A stretch of DNA of 12,000 nucleotides from NCBI GenBank assembly GCA_937898155.1, contig CALEJO010000231.1:1-12000 (forward strand), written 5' to 3'. Below, one piece after another: positions 1-6,422 of the stretch; the stretch's first letter is position 1, and each line of letters starts with the position of its first letter. The notes below the pieces were generated by a model. The model saw only the letters and a list, made by a program, of their open reading frames with translations. It was not told the origin of the DNA and did not search any database. The stretch comes from an uncultured Clostridia bacterium (GTDB taxonomy: Bacteria > Bacillota > Clostridia > Oscillospirales > CAG-272). The translations under genes and the position numbers were made by a program.

Positions 1-51
1 TATTCCCGTTCTTGGAGAGGAACGCTAAAAACTACTACTTTTATATTATAC

Positions 52-58
52 GAGGTGA
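52..58 (+). promoter_or_regulatory. Ribosome binding site that sets the mobC start
   Basis: GAGGTGA lies five bases before the TTG at 64. An in-frame TAA sits directly before that TTG (61-63), so no longer start in this frame is possible. Confidence 0.7.
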
Positions 59-63
59 TATAA

Positions 64-477
64 TTGCGAAAGCGAAGCAGTAAAATTTCATTTTGGGTGA
101 GCGATTCCGAACGGAAACGCATCAAAAATCTTGCAAAAAAGACCGGCATGGGCGAGGGTGAATACCTTCGTTTGTCGGCGCTCGGCAAGACGATTTTTCA
201 AATCGAGGAGCTGAAACCGATGCTCCACGACCTGAAAGGTGTCAGCAGAAATCTCAATCAGTTGACGATGTTGGCGCACGAAGGGCGTGTGACGGTGATC
301 AATCTCGCTCCGGTTTTGAGTTGGCTCGAAAGAAATTATGATGTGATCAACGGTCTGTTTGAAGAAAACGTGATCGCGTCCGGCGGTAAAAACAATTCCG
401 AAATCGGAAACGAATTTGAAAAATATTCTGAAGAAAATGACCGAGGAAAGGAGAATAATTCCAGTGGCGACCTGTAA
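64..477 (+). CDS. mobC: MobC-like relaxosome accessory protein
   Basis: Predicted plasmid-mobilization relaxosome protein of 137 residues that would bind the origin of transfer and help the relaxase open it. Residues 1-40 are basic and look like a ribbon-helix-helix DNA-binding region (KISFWVSDSERKRIKNLAKK). Residues 58-67 read KGVSRNLNQL, close to the (K/R)GxxxNLNQ signature of bacterial MobC proteins, and are followed by a helix rich in hydrophobic residues. The C-terminal 35 residues are polar and probably disordered. The start is TTG at 64, fixed by the preceding in-frame stop and a good ribosome binding site. The gene overlaps the relaxase start by 14 bases, so the two are probably translationally coupled. 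I see no convincing promoter in the 63 bases upstream; it may lie outside the window. Confidence 0.82.
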   Translation: MRKRSSKISFWVSDSERKRIKNLAKKTGMGEGEYLRLSALGKTIFQIEELKPMLHDLKGVSRNLNQLTMLAHEGRVTVINLAPVLSWLERNYDVINGLFEENVIASGGKNNSEIGNEFEKYSEENDRGKENNSSGDL

Positions 478-2641
478 TTATATTCAGAATGAAAAGCAAA
501 ACGCGAGCGCGATGTGGGGCGTGATTCGTTACGTTTCACAGGAATACAAGACCGTGGACGAGGACGGACGGCAATATCTTTCGGGCGTCAATTGCAACGG
601 AAGCATCGCGTTCAAAGAATTTCTTGCGACCAAAAATCTGTACCGACAGGCAAAGGGACGGTGGTTTTATCAATACGTTCAGTCCTTCGCTCCCGGGGAG
701 ATCACGGATTATGACGAGACACACCGCATCGGTCTTGCACTTGCCGAACGGTTTTTCCCGGGCTGTGAAGTCCTGGTCGCCACGCATCTTGACGCGAAAG
801 ACGAGAGCGGAGCGCGCCGCGTTCACAATCATTTCATCGTCAATTCCGTCAAGTTCGAGACCGGGCGCAAGGTCATCTTCGGTCCGCACTCGGTCGAAGA
901 AATGCGAAAGATCAGCGATGAACTTTGCGTAGCACACAATCTTTCCGTTCTGAAACCGTTCGTAAAAGACACGGGAAGCAAGACGATCGGCACGCGGGAA
1001 TACCGCGCGACGCTCAAAGGAGACGGGTGGAAATTCGCGCTCATCAACGATATTGACGCGGCGATGCAGGCGGCCGCCACCCGCGAAGAATTTCTGTCGC
1101 TCATGCAATCGGTCGGGTATTCCGCCCTTTGGAGCGACACAAGAAAGTATATCACCTGGACTTGTCCGAATGGGATGAAAGTCCGGGACAACAAATTACA
1201 CGAACAAAAATATCTAAAGGAGAATATCGAAAATGAATTCAGAATCAGAAAACAATTATTCGGCACAGCCCCGGGGTGGGACGAGTGCACCGGCACAGAG
1301 TGCCTTGGACAAACTCAAAGCCGCGTTGAAGACGGCGGTACAGACGGTACGGGAGACGCCCTACCAGCCGATCGTGTACGCGATCCCGAAGGACGATTGG
1401 GAGGCGTTCCAGAAATATTTCAAAGAAACGGCGACCTTTCAGCCGACGCTTTTCGAGAAGATCGAGCCGTTGGCAACGAGGGAGGAACTGAACGCGGACT
1501 CGGACGAACGCTGGCAGTATCTGACCGGTTGGGCGGCGGAAACGGAGGAATCGTTTCGGAAATCGGCGCAGGAGATCGTTCCGAAGGTGCGGAATCTGCT
1601 AAGCGAGAACCGCGATCTGATCTCACGGGATGGGAAGATGCGAGAGAAATTTTTATCCGATCTCGAAGCGAAGGAGCAAACGCGGCTCGAAGAATTCACG
1701 GAGGAAGTCAGAGTGACGAAGGGGTATATGATCAAAGCTCTGATCGGAACCATTCTGTCCTCGGGGCTGTTCAGCTTGGTGATCTGTCTTTTGATGAGAT
1801 AAAACTCATCTTTCAGGATGCGCGCGGGGACTATTACCGCGATCTTCCCGATGAGGATGCGCCGGACGCAGACGGAATCGGAGAGCTTCGCCGACAGGCA
1901 AAACTCGGAAACGTTTACGCGAAATACCGTCTTTCCCGTCTGTATCTGGACGAGGACAGCCGCTATTATTCGCCGCGCCTGGGGGAAGAATATCTGTACG
2001 ACGCGGCGGAAGCGGAATATCCTTACGCGGAATATCGGCTCGGTCGGATGTATTTCTTCGGAATATATTTTGACGAAGACGCGGGAGAATCCGAATACTG
2101 GCTGAACCGGGCGGCGGAACACGGGAACCGTTATGCCGAGGTGATGCTCGGGAAAGCGTATCTCGACGGCGAAATGTTTGCGCCCGACCGCGCCCGCGGG
2201 TTTGAACTTTTATACAAAGCCGAACGTGAAGGCAGTGGTTTTGCCGCCTACACGCTCGGCTCTTTTTATATGAAGACCAAGAATTTGCCGCGCGCGATCG
2301 AGCAGCTGGAACTTGCCGCCGGGATGGGAAACGCCTACGCGGATTACAAACTCGCCGAGATCTTTCTCTTTGAAGCCGATTATTTCGACTACAAAAGGGC
2401 GGTCGAATGTCTTGACCGCTCGGAGCGGATGGGCAACGTTTATGCCTACCGCGCGCTTTGCCGGATGGCGGAAAACACCCGTCTTGCCATCGTCACGAAC
2501 GTCACGGACGTAGTCGCGGGACTGACTTCGCTGTTTGAAGACCGACCGGACGAACGTGAAGATTGTACCGGGACGGCGGAATTCGACGAGGACCGCGAGC
2601 GCCGCGCAAAGCGAAAACACGAACACGAATTATCTATGTAA
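464..2641 (+). CDS. MOB-family HUH relaxase with C-terminal Sel1-like repeats
   Basis: Relaxase/mobilization nuclease of 725 residues that would nick one strand at oriT and pilot it during transfer. The start is GTG 464, placed by AAAGGAGA at 447-454; an earlier ATG at 416 has no such site. Residues 1-256 form the catalytic domain. Y23 in VIRYVSQEY is the likely nicking tyrosine. H108 (ATHLD), H121 and H123 (VHNHF) form the three-histidine metal site. Residues 257-446 are a Gly/Arg/Asp/Glu-rich linker with no recognisable fold, which lies over a nested gene in another frame. Residues 470 to about 680 hold five Sel1-like helical repeats (GNVYAKYRLSRLY, YPYAEYRLGRMYF, GNRYAEVMLGKAY and so on), probably a protein-protein interaction surface. 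The tail is charged. No start codon precedes the repeat domain in this frame, so it must be made as part of the relaxase. Confidence 0.88.
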   Translation: MATCNYIQNEKQNASAMWGVIRYVSQEYKTVDEDGRQYLSGVNCNGSIAFKEFLATKNLYRQAKGRWFYQYVQSFAPGEITDYDETHRIGLALAERFFPGCEVLVATHLDAKDESGARRVHNHFIVNSVKFETGRKVIFGPHSVEEMRKISDELCVAHNLSVLKPFVKDTGSKTIGTREYRATLKGDGWKFALINDIDAAMQAAATREEFLSLMQSVGYSALWSDTRKYITWTCPNGMKVRDNKLHEQKYLKENIENEFRIRKQLFGTAPGWDECTGTECLGQTQSRVEDGGTDGTGDALPADRVRDPEGRLGGVPEIFQRNGDLSADAFREDRAVGNEGGTERGLGRTLAVSDRLGGGNGGIVSEIGAGDRSEGAESAKREPRSDLTGWEDAREIFIRSRSEGANAARRIHGGSQSDEGVYDQSSDRNHSVLGAVQLGDLSFDEIKLIFQDARGDYYRDLPDEDAPDADGIGELRRQAKLGNVYAKYRLSRLYLDEDSRYYSPRLGEEYLYDAAEAEYPYAEYRLGRMYFFGIYFDEDAGESEYWLNRAAEHGNRYAEVMLGKAYLDGEMFAPDRARGFELLYKAEREGSGFAAYTLGSFYMKTKNLPRAIEQLELAAGMGNAYADYKLAEIFLFEADYFDYKRAVECLDRSERMGNVYAYRALCRMAENTRLAIVTNVTDVVAGLTSLFEDRPDEREDCTGTAEFDEDRERRAKRKHEHELSM
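1216..1223 (+). promoter_or_regulatory. Ribosome binding site inside the relaxase gene for the nested CDS
   Basis: AAAGGAGA, nine bases before ATG 1233. It is the same sequence, at the same distance, as the site used by the relaxase GTG start at 464. Its quality is the main direct evidence that the nested frame is translated. Confidence 0.75.
1233..1802 (+). CDS. Nested MobB-like membrane-anchored mobilization protein
   Basis: A 189-residue protein encoded entirely within the relaxase gene, shifted +1 in frame. It has an ideal ribosome binding site (1216-1223) and begins exactly where the relaxase catalytic domain ends (ENEFRIRKQ). The sequence looks like a real protein. It has a polar N-terminus, a middle with aromatic residues (YQPIVYAIPKDDWEAFQKYF), a long charged helical stretch at about residues 90-160, and a hydrophobic C-terminal segment at about 167-187 suited to a membrane anchor. 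Its codons end mostly in G or C, like the host genes. In the same region the relaxase frame has the odd composition of a shadow frame. By analogy with RSF1010 mobB, which is nested in mobA and encodes a membrane protein that aids mobilization, I infer a relaxosome or coupling role. No sequence homology to MobB is claimed. Confidence 0.78.
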   Translation: MNSESENNYSAQPRGGTSAPAQSALDKLKAALKTAVQTVRETPYQPIVYAIPKDDWEAFQKYFKETATFQPTLFEKIEPLATREELNADSDERWQYLTGWAAETEESFRKSAQEIVPKVRNLLSENRDLISRDGKMREKFLSDLEAKEQTRLEEFTEEVRVTKGYMIKALIGTILSSGLFSLVICLLMR

Positions 2642-2729
2642 CAAATGGAGGAAACTTTATAACAAATGCTTTTTAACTGTTCTTTGAAAATTGAATATTT
2701 GAACAAACGTATGACCACAATAACAAACG
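2640..2729 (+). repeat. Four phased AACAAAYG direct repeats
   Basis: AACAAATG begins at 2640 and 2661, and AACAAACG begins at 2702 and 2722. The start-to-start distances are 21, 41 and 20 bases, so all four copies would face the same side of the helix with one slot empty. They fill the gap between the relaxase stop and the small gene at 2752. They could be binding sites for a regulator, an excision factor or an oriT/replication protein. AT-richness makes some chance similarity possible. Confidence 0.5.
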
Positions 2730-2751
2730 AAAGGATCGGGAGGTGAGCCGG

Positions 2752-2991
2752 ATGGAACTGAACGTTTATGACGACAAAAAATATATCTCTGTATGGCTCA
2801 CAAAAGCGGAAGCGGCAGATGCCGGATTTCAGGAAAATTTGAAGCCGATTTATGAAAAATACAGACAGAAGAAATATCGGGTCGTAGTATTTGAATCCGG
2901 GACCGGCAATCTTGTAACGCTGACGAAAGATCTGTTAAAGCACTCGCTTGAAACGACTGCCCGCCGAGAAAAAGAAGCGGATTGCCGTTAA
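2752..2991 (+). CDS. Small element protein of unknown function
   Basis: A predicted 79-residue protein that I do not recognise by name. It begins MELNVYDDKKYISVWLTKAEA, followed by a basic segment (YEKYRQKKYRVVVFESG) and a charged C-terminal helix. This pattern of short beta strands around a helix suggests a compact soluble domain. Two starts are possible. ATG 2752 has GGGAGGTG at 2738-2745 just before it and is preferred. GTG 2743, with AAAGGA at 2730-2735, would add three residues. The gene sits alone between a repeat-bearing leader and a strong terminator, directly upstream of the recombinase. A small protein next to a serine recombinase could be an excision (directionality) factor, but nothing in the sequence proves that. 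Confidence 0.65.
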   Translation: MELNVYDDKKYISVWLTKAEAADAGFQENLKPIYEKYRQKKYRVVVFESGTGNLVTLTKDLLKHSLETTARREKEADCR

Positions 2992-3002
2992 CCACCGCAC
3001 CC

Positions 3003-3055
3003 AACGCCGCCGAGAACGATTTATGATCGCTCTCGGCGGCGTTGTTAATTTTTTG
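3003..3055 (+). terminator. Rho-independent terminator after the small element gene
   Basis: An 18-base stem (3003-3020 with 3026-3043) has one mismatch and a five-base loop. It is followed by a T-rich run at 3049-3054. It isolates the mobilization genes from the recombinase unit. Confidence 0.88.
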
Positions 3056-3074
3056 TGTCGTCGCAAAATATCTA

Positions 3075-3103
3075 TTGACAAACATAAAGGATTATGATAC
3101 AAT
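3075..3103 (+). promoter_or_regulatory. Sigma-70-type promoter of the recombinase gene
   Basis: TTGACA at 3075-3080 and TACAAT at 3098-3103, with 17 bases between them. The -10 box overlaps the ATG at 3102, so transcripts from this promoter cannot use that ATG. This supports the TTG start at 3138. Confidence 0.75.
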
Positions 3104-3137
3104 GTTGATGAAACAAAGAGAGAAAGGAGAGCCAACA

Positions 3138-5360
3138 TTGAAAAGCAATATAAAAATTGCCGCTTACACCCGTATTTCCGTGGACTTGGAACTCGACAAG
3201 GACAATACGAGTATAGAAAACCAAAAAGCCATTATCGGTGATTATTGCCGATTACATTTTCCCACTGCAACGATTGATTATTATGAAGACCGCGACCATT
3301 CGGGATACACGTTCGAGCAACGCCCGGACTACTACTTGCGCTTGCGTCCGAAGCTTCTCGCCGGGGAATATGACATACTGATCGTCAAGGATCTGAGCCG
3401 TTTTTCAAGGCGCACGGGCAAGGGACTTGCCGAATTTGAAGATCTTGCCGAGCAAGACATCCGTATCATCGCCATCGGCGACGGCGTTGATTACGATCAG
3501 GAACACACCGACGATTGGATGAAAGTCAAACTGTATTTCTTCGTCAATGAAATGCCGGTCACCGACGCGAGCCGAAAGGTCTCGGATGTGATTGCAAACC
3601 GCCAGGCAAAAGGCGAATGGATCTGTTCCGTCCCCTACGGCTACGTCATCACCAACACAAAGAAAATGGTTTTTGAAGTGGACGAGCCTGCCGCCGAGAT
3701 CGTGAGAACGATCTTCAAACTCTATGTAGAGGGATGGGGCTACAAAAAGATCGCGAATTATCTGACCGATCAGCATATTCCCACTCCGCGTATGAGAGAA
3801 AAAGCCCGCAAAGAAGCCGCGGGCGATGAATACAAAGCCAAGGTTAAAGAAGAATGGAGCATCGTCACCGTTTCCGAGGTTCTGAAAAACGATTTTTATA
3901 TCGGTACGCTCCGGGAACGGAAATACCACCGGAAAAAGATCAACGGAAACGATGTGGCACTTGACGAAAACGAACATATCGTTTTCGAGAATCATCATCC
4001 TGCGATCGTAGATTATCGGGTATTCGCCACCGCGCAGGAACTTCTCGAACAACGTTCCACAAGCCATTACCGTGGAGTCAAAAAATATCCAAACACTTAT
4101 TCCGGCTATATGTTCTGCGGGGACTGCGGAAACCATATGTTCGCGCTCAGCCGAAAGGATCTCGCCGAAGCCTACACCTGCGGTACCTACCATGTAAGAG
4201 GGCTTTCGGGATGCACCTCGCATCATGTCCGCGCCGACTTCCTTGATTCCGTCCTGAAAGAATATATCAAAAAAATACGGGACAATTCCGCTTCGATGAT
4301 TCGGGTTCTTGAAGAAGTCCTCAGCCATGAAAAGCAGTCCACCGAAAACGGTCTGCAGGCAGAGGAAGAACTGAAAGCGCAGATCGCGGAAGAACGTGAG
4401 GAACTACGTACACTTGCCCACCAAAAGGTGCGGGATATGGCAAGGCACAAGGACAACGCGCAGGTTATCGAAGAAACCTACGATTCGCTGATCGAGGAAG
4501 CCAACAACCGAATCGAAGGACTTACCAACCAACTCGCTATGGTGGCAGATACCACCAATACCATCGTTCGGGTCAATCGGGTGTCAAAGACCGTAATCGA
4601 CCTGTTCGACGATATTCTGAAAAAGGATAAACTCGACAAAAACGATCTGCATCTGATCATCGACCGGATCATCATATATGAGGACAGGATCGACATCAAG
4701 CTCAAGGCAGACGTTGATGAACTGCTCCGCACCGGAACGATCGAACACCTGAAGCACGATGAAAAAAGCGAAGAAACCCTAAATTTTAATTCGGACACGG
4801 AAAATATCGAAAAAGCCACCGAGGACTATTCCATGGTGGCAGCCCAACGCGCCGACAAACAGCGCGACAAGGTTTTTCGTGTCAATGTTATCAGCGGTGG
4901 CGACCCACTCGAAATCTTCACGGATCGGGAAGGGGAAGTTATCTTCAAAAAATATTCACCGATCGGCGAGCTGATGGAGTTCGCCGCCGGATATGCGGAA
5001 ACGCTTTATAAAACGTGCGGAATGCCTGTCGCCATTTGCGATAAGGACTGCATCATCGCGTGCGCGGGCATTTCCAAAAAAGAATTTTTGGAAAAGAAGA
5101 ATTCCGCGGAGGTGGAAGCTCTGATCGAGGGCAGGGCGCTTTACACCGCCGCCGCGGGAAAAGATAAGATTTTTTTGACAGACGACCATCAAACCGCATT
5201 TGTCTCTTGTGCGATGCCGATTTTTGCGGAGGGCGACGTGATCGGATGCGTCATATCCGTGGGAAACGCCGACATCAAAGCGGAACCGCTCGCCAAAGAG
5301 ACCGAAATCAAACTCGTGCAAACCGCCGCGGGCTTCCTCGGCAGACAGCTCGAACCCTGA
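3138..5360 (+). CDS. Large serine recombinase fused in frame to the C-terminal part of SpoVT
   Basis: A 740-residue chimera. Residues 1-587 are a large serine recombinase that would integrate and excise the element. S14 in AAYTRIS is the expected catalytic serine, and DLSRFSRR and VPYGY match conserved resolvase/recombinase stretches. C327, C330, C348 and C359 form a Cys4 zinc ribbon, followed by a long coiled coil (about residues 390-475). Residues 588-740 begin GDPLEIFTDREGEV and continue as the SpoVT GAF domain to its usual end (AAGFLGRQLEP). The start is TTG 3138, chosen because AAAGGAGA lies at 3123-3130 and the promoter -10 box covers the earlier ATG. The recombinase half has no stop of its own before the junction. 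I infer that the element's attachment site lies in the recombinase 3' end and that integration created the fusion. Whether the added 153 residues affect activity is unknown. Confidence 0.87.
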   Translation: MKSNIKIAAYTRISVDLELDKDNTSIENQKAIIGDYCRLHFPTATIDYYEDRDHSGYTFEQRPDYYLRLRPKLLAGEYDILIVKDLSRFSRRTGKGLAEFEDLAEQDIRIIAIGDGVDYDQEHTDDWMKVKLYFFVNEMPVTDASRKVSDVIANRQAKGEWICSVPYGYVITNTKKMVFEVDEPAAEIVRTIFKLYVEGWGYKKIANYLTDQHIPTPRMREKARKEAAGDEYKAKVKEEWSIVTVSEVLKNDFYIGTLRERKYHRKKINGNDVALDENEHIVFENHHPAIVDYRVFATAQELLEQRSTSHYRGVKKYPNTYSGYMFCGDCGNHMFALSRKDLAEAYTCGTYHVRGLSGCTSHHVRADFLDSVLKEYIKKIRDNSASMIRVLEEVLSHEKQSTENGLQAEEELKAQIAEEREELRTLAHQKVRDMARHKDNAQVIEETYDSLIEEANNRIEGLTNQLAMVADTTNTIVRVNRVSKTVIDLFDDILKKDKLDKNDLHLIIDRIIIYEDRIDIKLKADVDELLRTGTIEHLKHDEKSEETLNFNSDTENIEKATEDYSMVAAQRADKQRDKVFRVNVISGGDPLEIFTDREGEVIFKKYSPIGELMEFAAGYAETLYKTCGMPVAICDKDCIIACAGISKKEFLEKKNSAEVEALIEGRALYTAAAGKDKIFLTDDHQTAFVSCAMPIFAEGDVIGCVISVGNADIKAEPLAKETEIKLVQTAAGFLGRQLEP
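4890..4910 (+). other. Predicted right attachment junction (attR-like)
   Basis: Here the translation changes from recombinase-like sequence (FRVNVISG) to the SpoVT motif GDPLEIF. The crossover dinucleotide of a serine recombinase should fall in or next to this stretch. Without the left junction or an empty site, the exact bases cannot be named. Confidence 0.6.
4899..5360 (+). pseudogene. spoVT: 3' part of spoVT, separated from its start by the element
   Basis: Encodes the last 153 residues of SpoVT, an AbrB-family regulator that tunes sigma-G dependent genes in the forespore. B. subtilis SpoVT has 178 residues and contains REGDPLEIFVDRDGEVILKKYSP near residue 30; the window reads GGDPLEIFTDREGEVIFKKYSP. 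The piece therefore keeps the end of the AbrB hairpin domain and the whole GAF sensor domain. It lacks the first 30 or so residues needed for the DNA-binding swapped hairpin. It has no start of its own and is translated only as the tail of the recombinase. The 5' part should lie upstream of the window in the same orientation. Precise excision would rebuild the gene, so this may be a reversible interruption rather than a dead gene. Confidence 0.85.
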
Positions 5361-5386
5361 AAAAATCCCGCTTCGGCGGGATTTTT
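5361..5386 (+). terminator. Rho-independent terminator of spoVT/recombinase
   Basis: A perfect 11-base stem (5361-5371 with 5376-5386) closes on a TTCG tetraloop. The right arm ends in five Ts, immediately after the TGA at 5358-5360. Confidence 0.92.
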
Positions 5387-5395
5387 CATTTTCTC

Positions 5396-5424
5396 TTGCA
5401 TTTGCGGGCGCGCCGTGGTATCAT
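5396..5424 (+). promoter_or_regulatory. Sigma-70-type promoter for the membrane protein and nudF genes
   Basis: TTGCAT at 5396-5401 and TATCAT at 5419-5424, separated by 17 bases. It lies just after the upstream terminator and about 90 bases before the first ATG. I see no riboswitch-like structure in the leader. Confidence 0.6.
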
Positions 5425-5512
5425 ATTGTCGGAATCTCCGCGACAAAGTGAGAAAATCGCGCCGCTCGGACGACAAAAGAAAAAAGCCATTTGCCGGACC
5501 AAGGAGGACACC

Positions 5513-6409
5513 ATGGAAAACAGAAGAAAAGGATTTGCGATCGTTTGCCTTGCGCTTTTGGCTTGGATGTGCTTCGGCGCGGCGGTGTTTGCGGACCTCG
5601 GTCCGAAGCCGAAAACGACGATCATTCTCGAAAACGCGCCGGAGGAAGCGTATTATCTCGATCTGCTCATCCCCGACGAAAACCATACGCCGTATTCCAA
5701 TCTATATGAAGGTGAAGCACAGTTTGACGCGAAAATGCTCGCTATGTTGAAAGAATCTCCGGTCAAGGGCTGGCACGCCGCGCTGACGGTCGGCACCCCG
5801 GTTCCGCTTTTCGGCACGCTGACCGGCGAGCGCGACGGCACGAGTGCTACGCACCGATTCAGTTATTTCGGTGTGCCGGACACGTATCGCATCTTCATCG
5901 TCACAAAGAGCGGGGAGCGCTATCTCTCCGACATCGTGCATAAAACCGTTTTTCAGGAGACCGTGACGGCGACGATCACGTCGGGCTCGATCACGGTGTC
6001 GAGCATCTCGCTCGGGGAGATCGACGTGACCGCGAAATCTCCCGTCGCCACTTGTCTGCTTCAATTTCTGGCGACGTTTTTGCCGACACTGCTGATTGAA
6101 TTTTTTGTCTTCCTGCTCTTCCGCATCCCGTGGAAGCGGAATCTGCCGCTGATCCTCGTGACAAATCTCGTGACGCAGGGCGCGCTGATGGCGCTGATGA
6201 CGTTCCGCATGACCACGGGCGGCATTCTCGACGCGTATTTCCTTTTCGTGCCGCTGGAAATCGTCATTTTCCTCGCGGAAGCGACCGTCTATGCTGTCGC
6301 CATGCGCGAAACAACGCGGAGACGCGCGGTGCTTTACGGACTTCTCGCGAACGCCGCGTCGATGGGCGCGGGTCTGCTTTTGCTCAAATTGGCATCTCGA
6401 ATCGGATAA
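5513..6409 (+). CDS. Signal-peptide protein with four C-terminal membrane segments, unknown function
   Basis: A 298-residue protein. The start is ATG 5513, with AAGGAGGA at 5501-5508; the frame stays open further upstream only by chance. Residues 1-27 form a signal peptide ending near FGAAVFA. The mature part starts DLGPKPKTTI, and this DxGPKP opening is one I associate with an uncharacterised group of clostridial membrane proteins. Residues of about 28-175 form an extracytoplasmic beta-rich domain. Four hydrophobic segments follow at about 182-205, 211-231, 241-264 and 272-293. It shares a promoter with the Nudix gene 13 bases downstream. No catalytic motif is visible, and a sensor or scaffold role is only a guess. 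Confidence 0.8.
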   Translation: MENRRKGFAIVCLALLAWMCFGAAVFADLGPKPKTTIILENAPEEAYYLDLLIPDENHTPYSNLYEGEAQFDAKMLAMLKESPVKGWHAALTVGTPVPLFGTLTGERDGTSATHRFSYFGVPDTYRIFIVTKSGERYLSDIVHKTVFQETVTATITSGSITVSSISLGEIDVTAKSPVATCLLQFLATFLPTLLIEFFVFLLFRIPWKRNLPLILVTNLVTQGALMALMTFRMTTGGILDAYFLFVPLEIVIFLAEATVYAVAMRETTRRRAVLYGLLANAASMGAGLLLLKLASRIG

Positions 6410-6422
6410 AAGGAGAAAACAA

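Larger units (their letters stand above)
1..4898 (+). mobile_element. Right-hand part of an integrative mobilizable element inserted in spoVT
   Basis: The segment carries a MobC-like protein, an HUH relaxase, a nested membrane protein and a large serine recombinase, all on the plus strand. That is the usual content of a mobilizable element moved by a serine recombinase. The right boundary is placed where the recombinase frame changes into recognisable SpoVT sequence (GDPLEIF at 4899). The left boundary lies upstream of position 1. No coupling protein, VirB4 or other transfer-channel gene is visible, so transfer would need a helper element. Codons in this half use more A- and T-ending forms than the genes after 5400, which fits horizontal acquisition. 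The exact right end could be a few bases either side of 4898. Confidence 0.85.

Noticed and set aside
1439..2122. A 227-codon open frame on the minus strand
   Set aside because: It is opposite the nested gene and the Sel1 region, both of which have better support. No ribosome binding site is present.
3405..4328. A 307-codon open frame on the minus strand
   Set aside because: It lies fully opposite the recombinase, whose motifs are certain. It has no ribosome binding site and no recognisable fold.
5207..5512. Upstream extension of the membrane protein frame
   Set aside because: It would run through the spoVT 3' end, a terminator and a promoter. The signal peptide and AAGGAGGA site fix the start at 5513.
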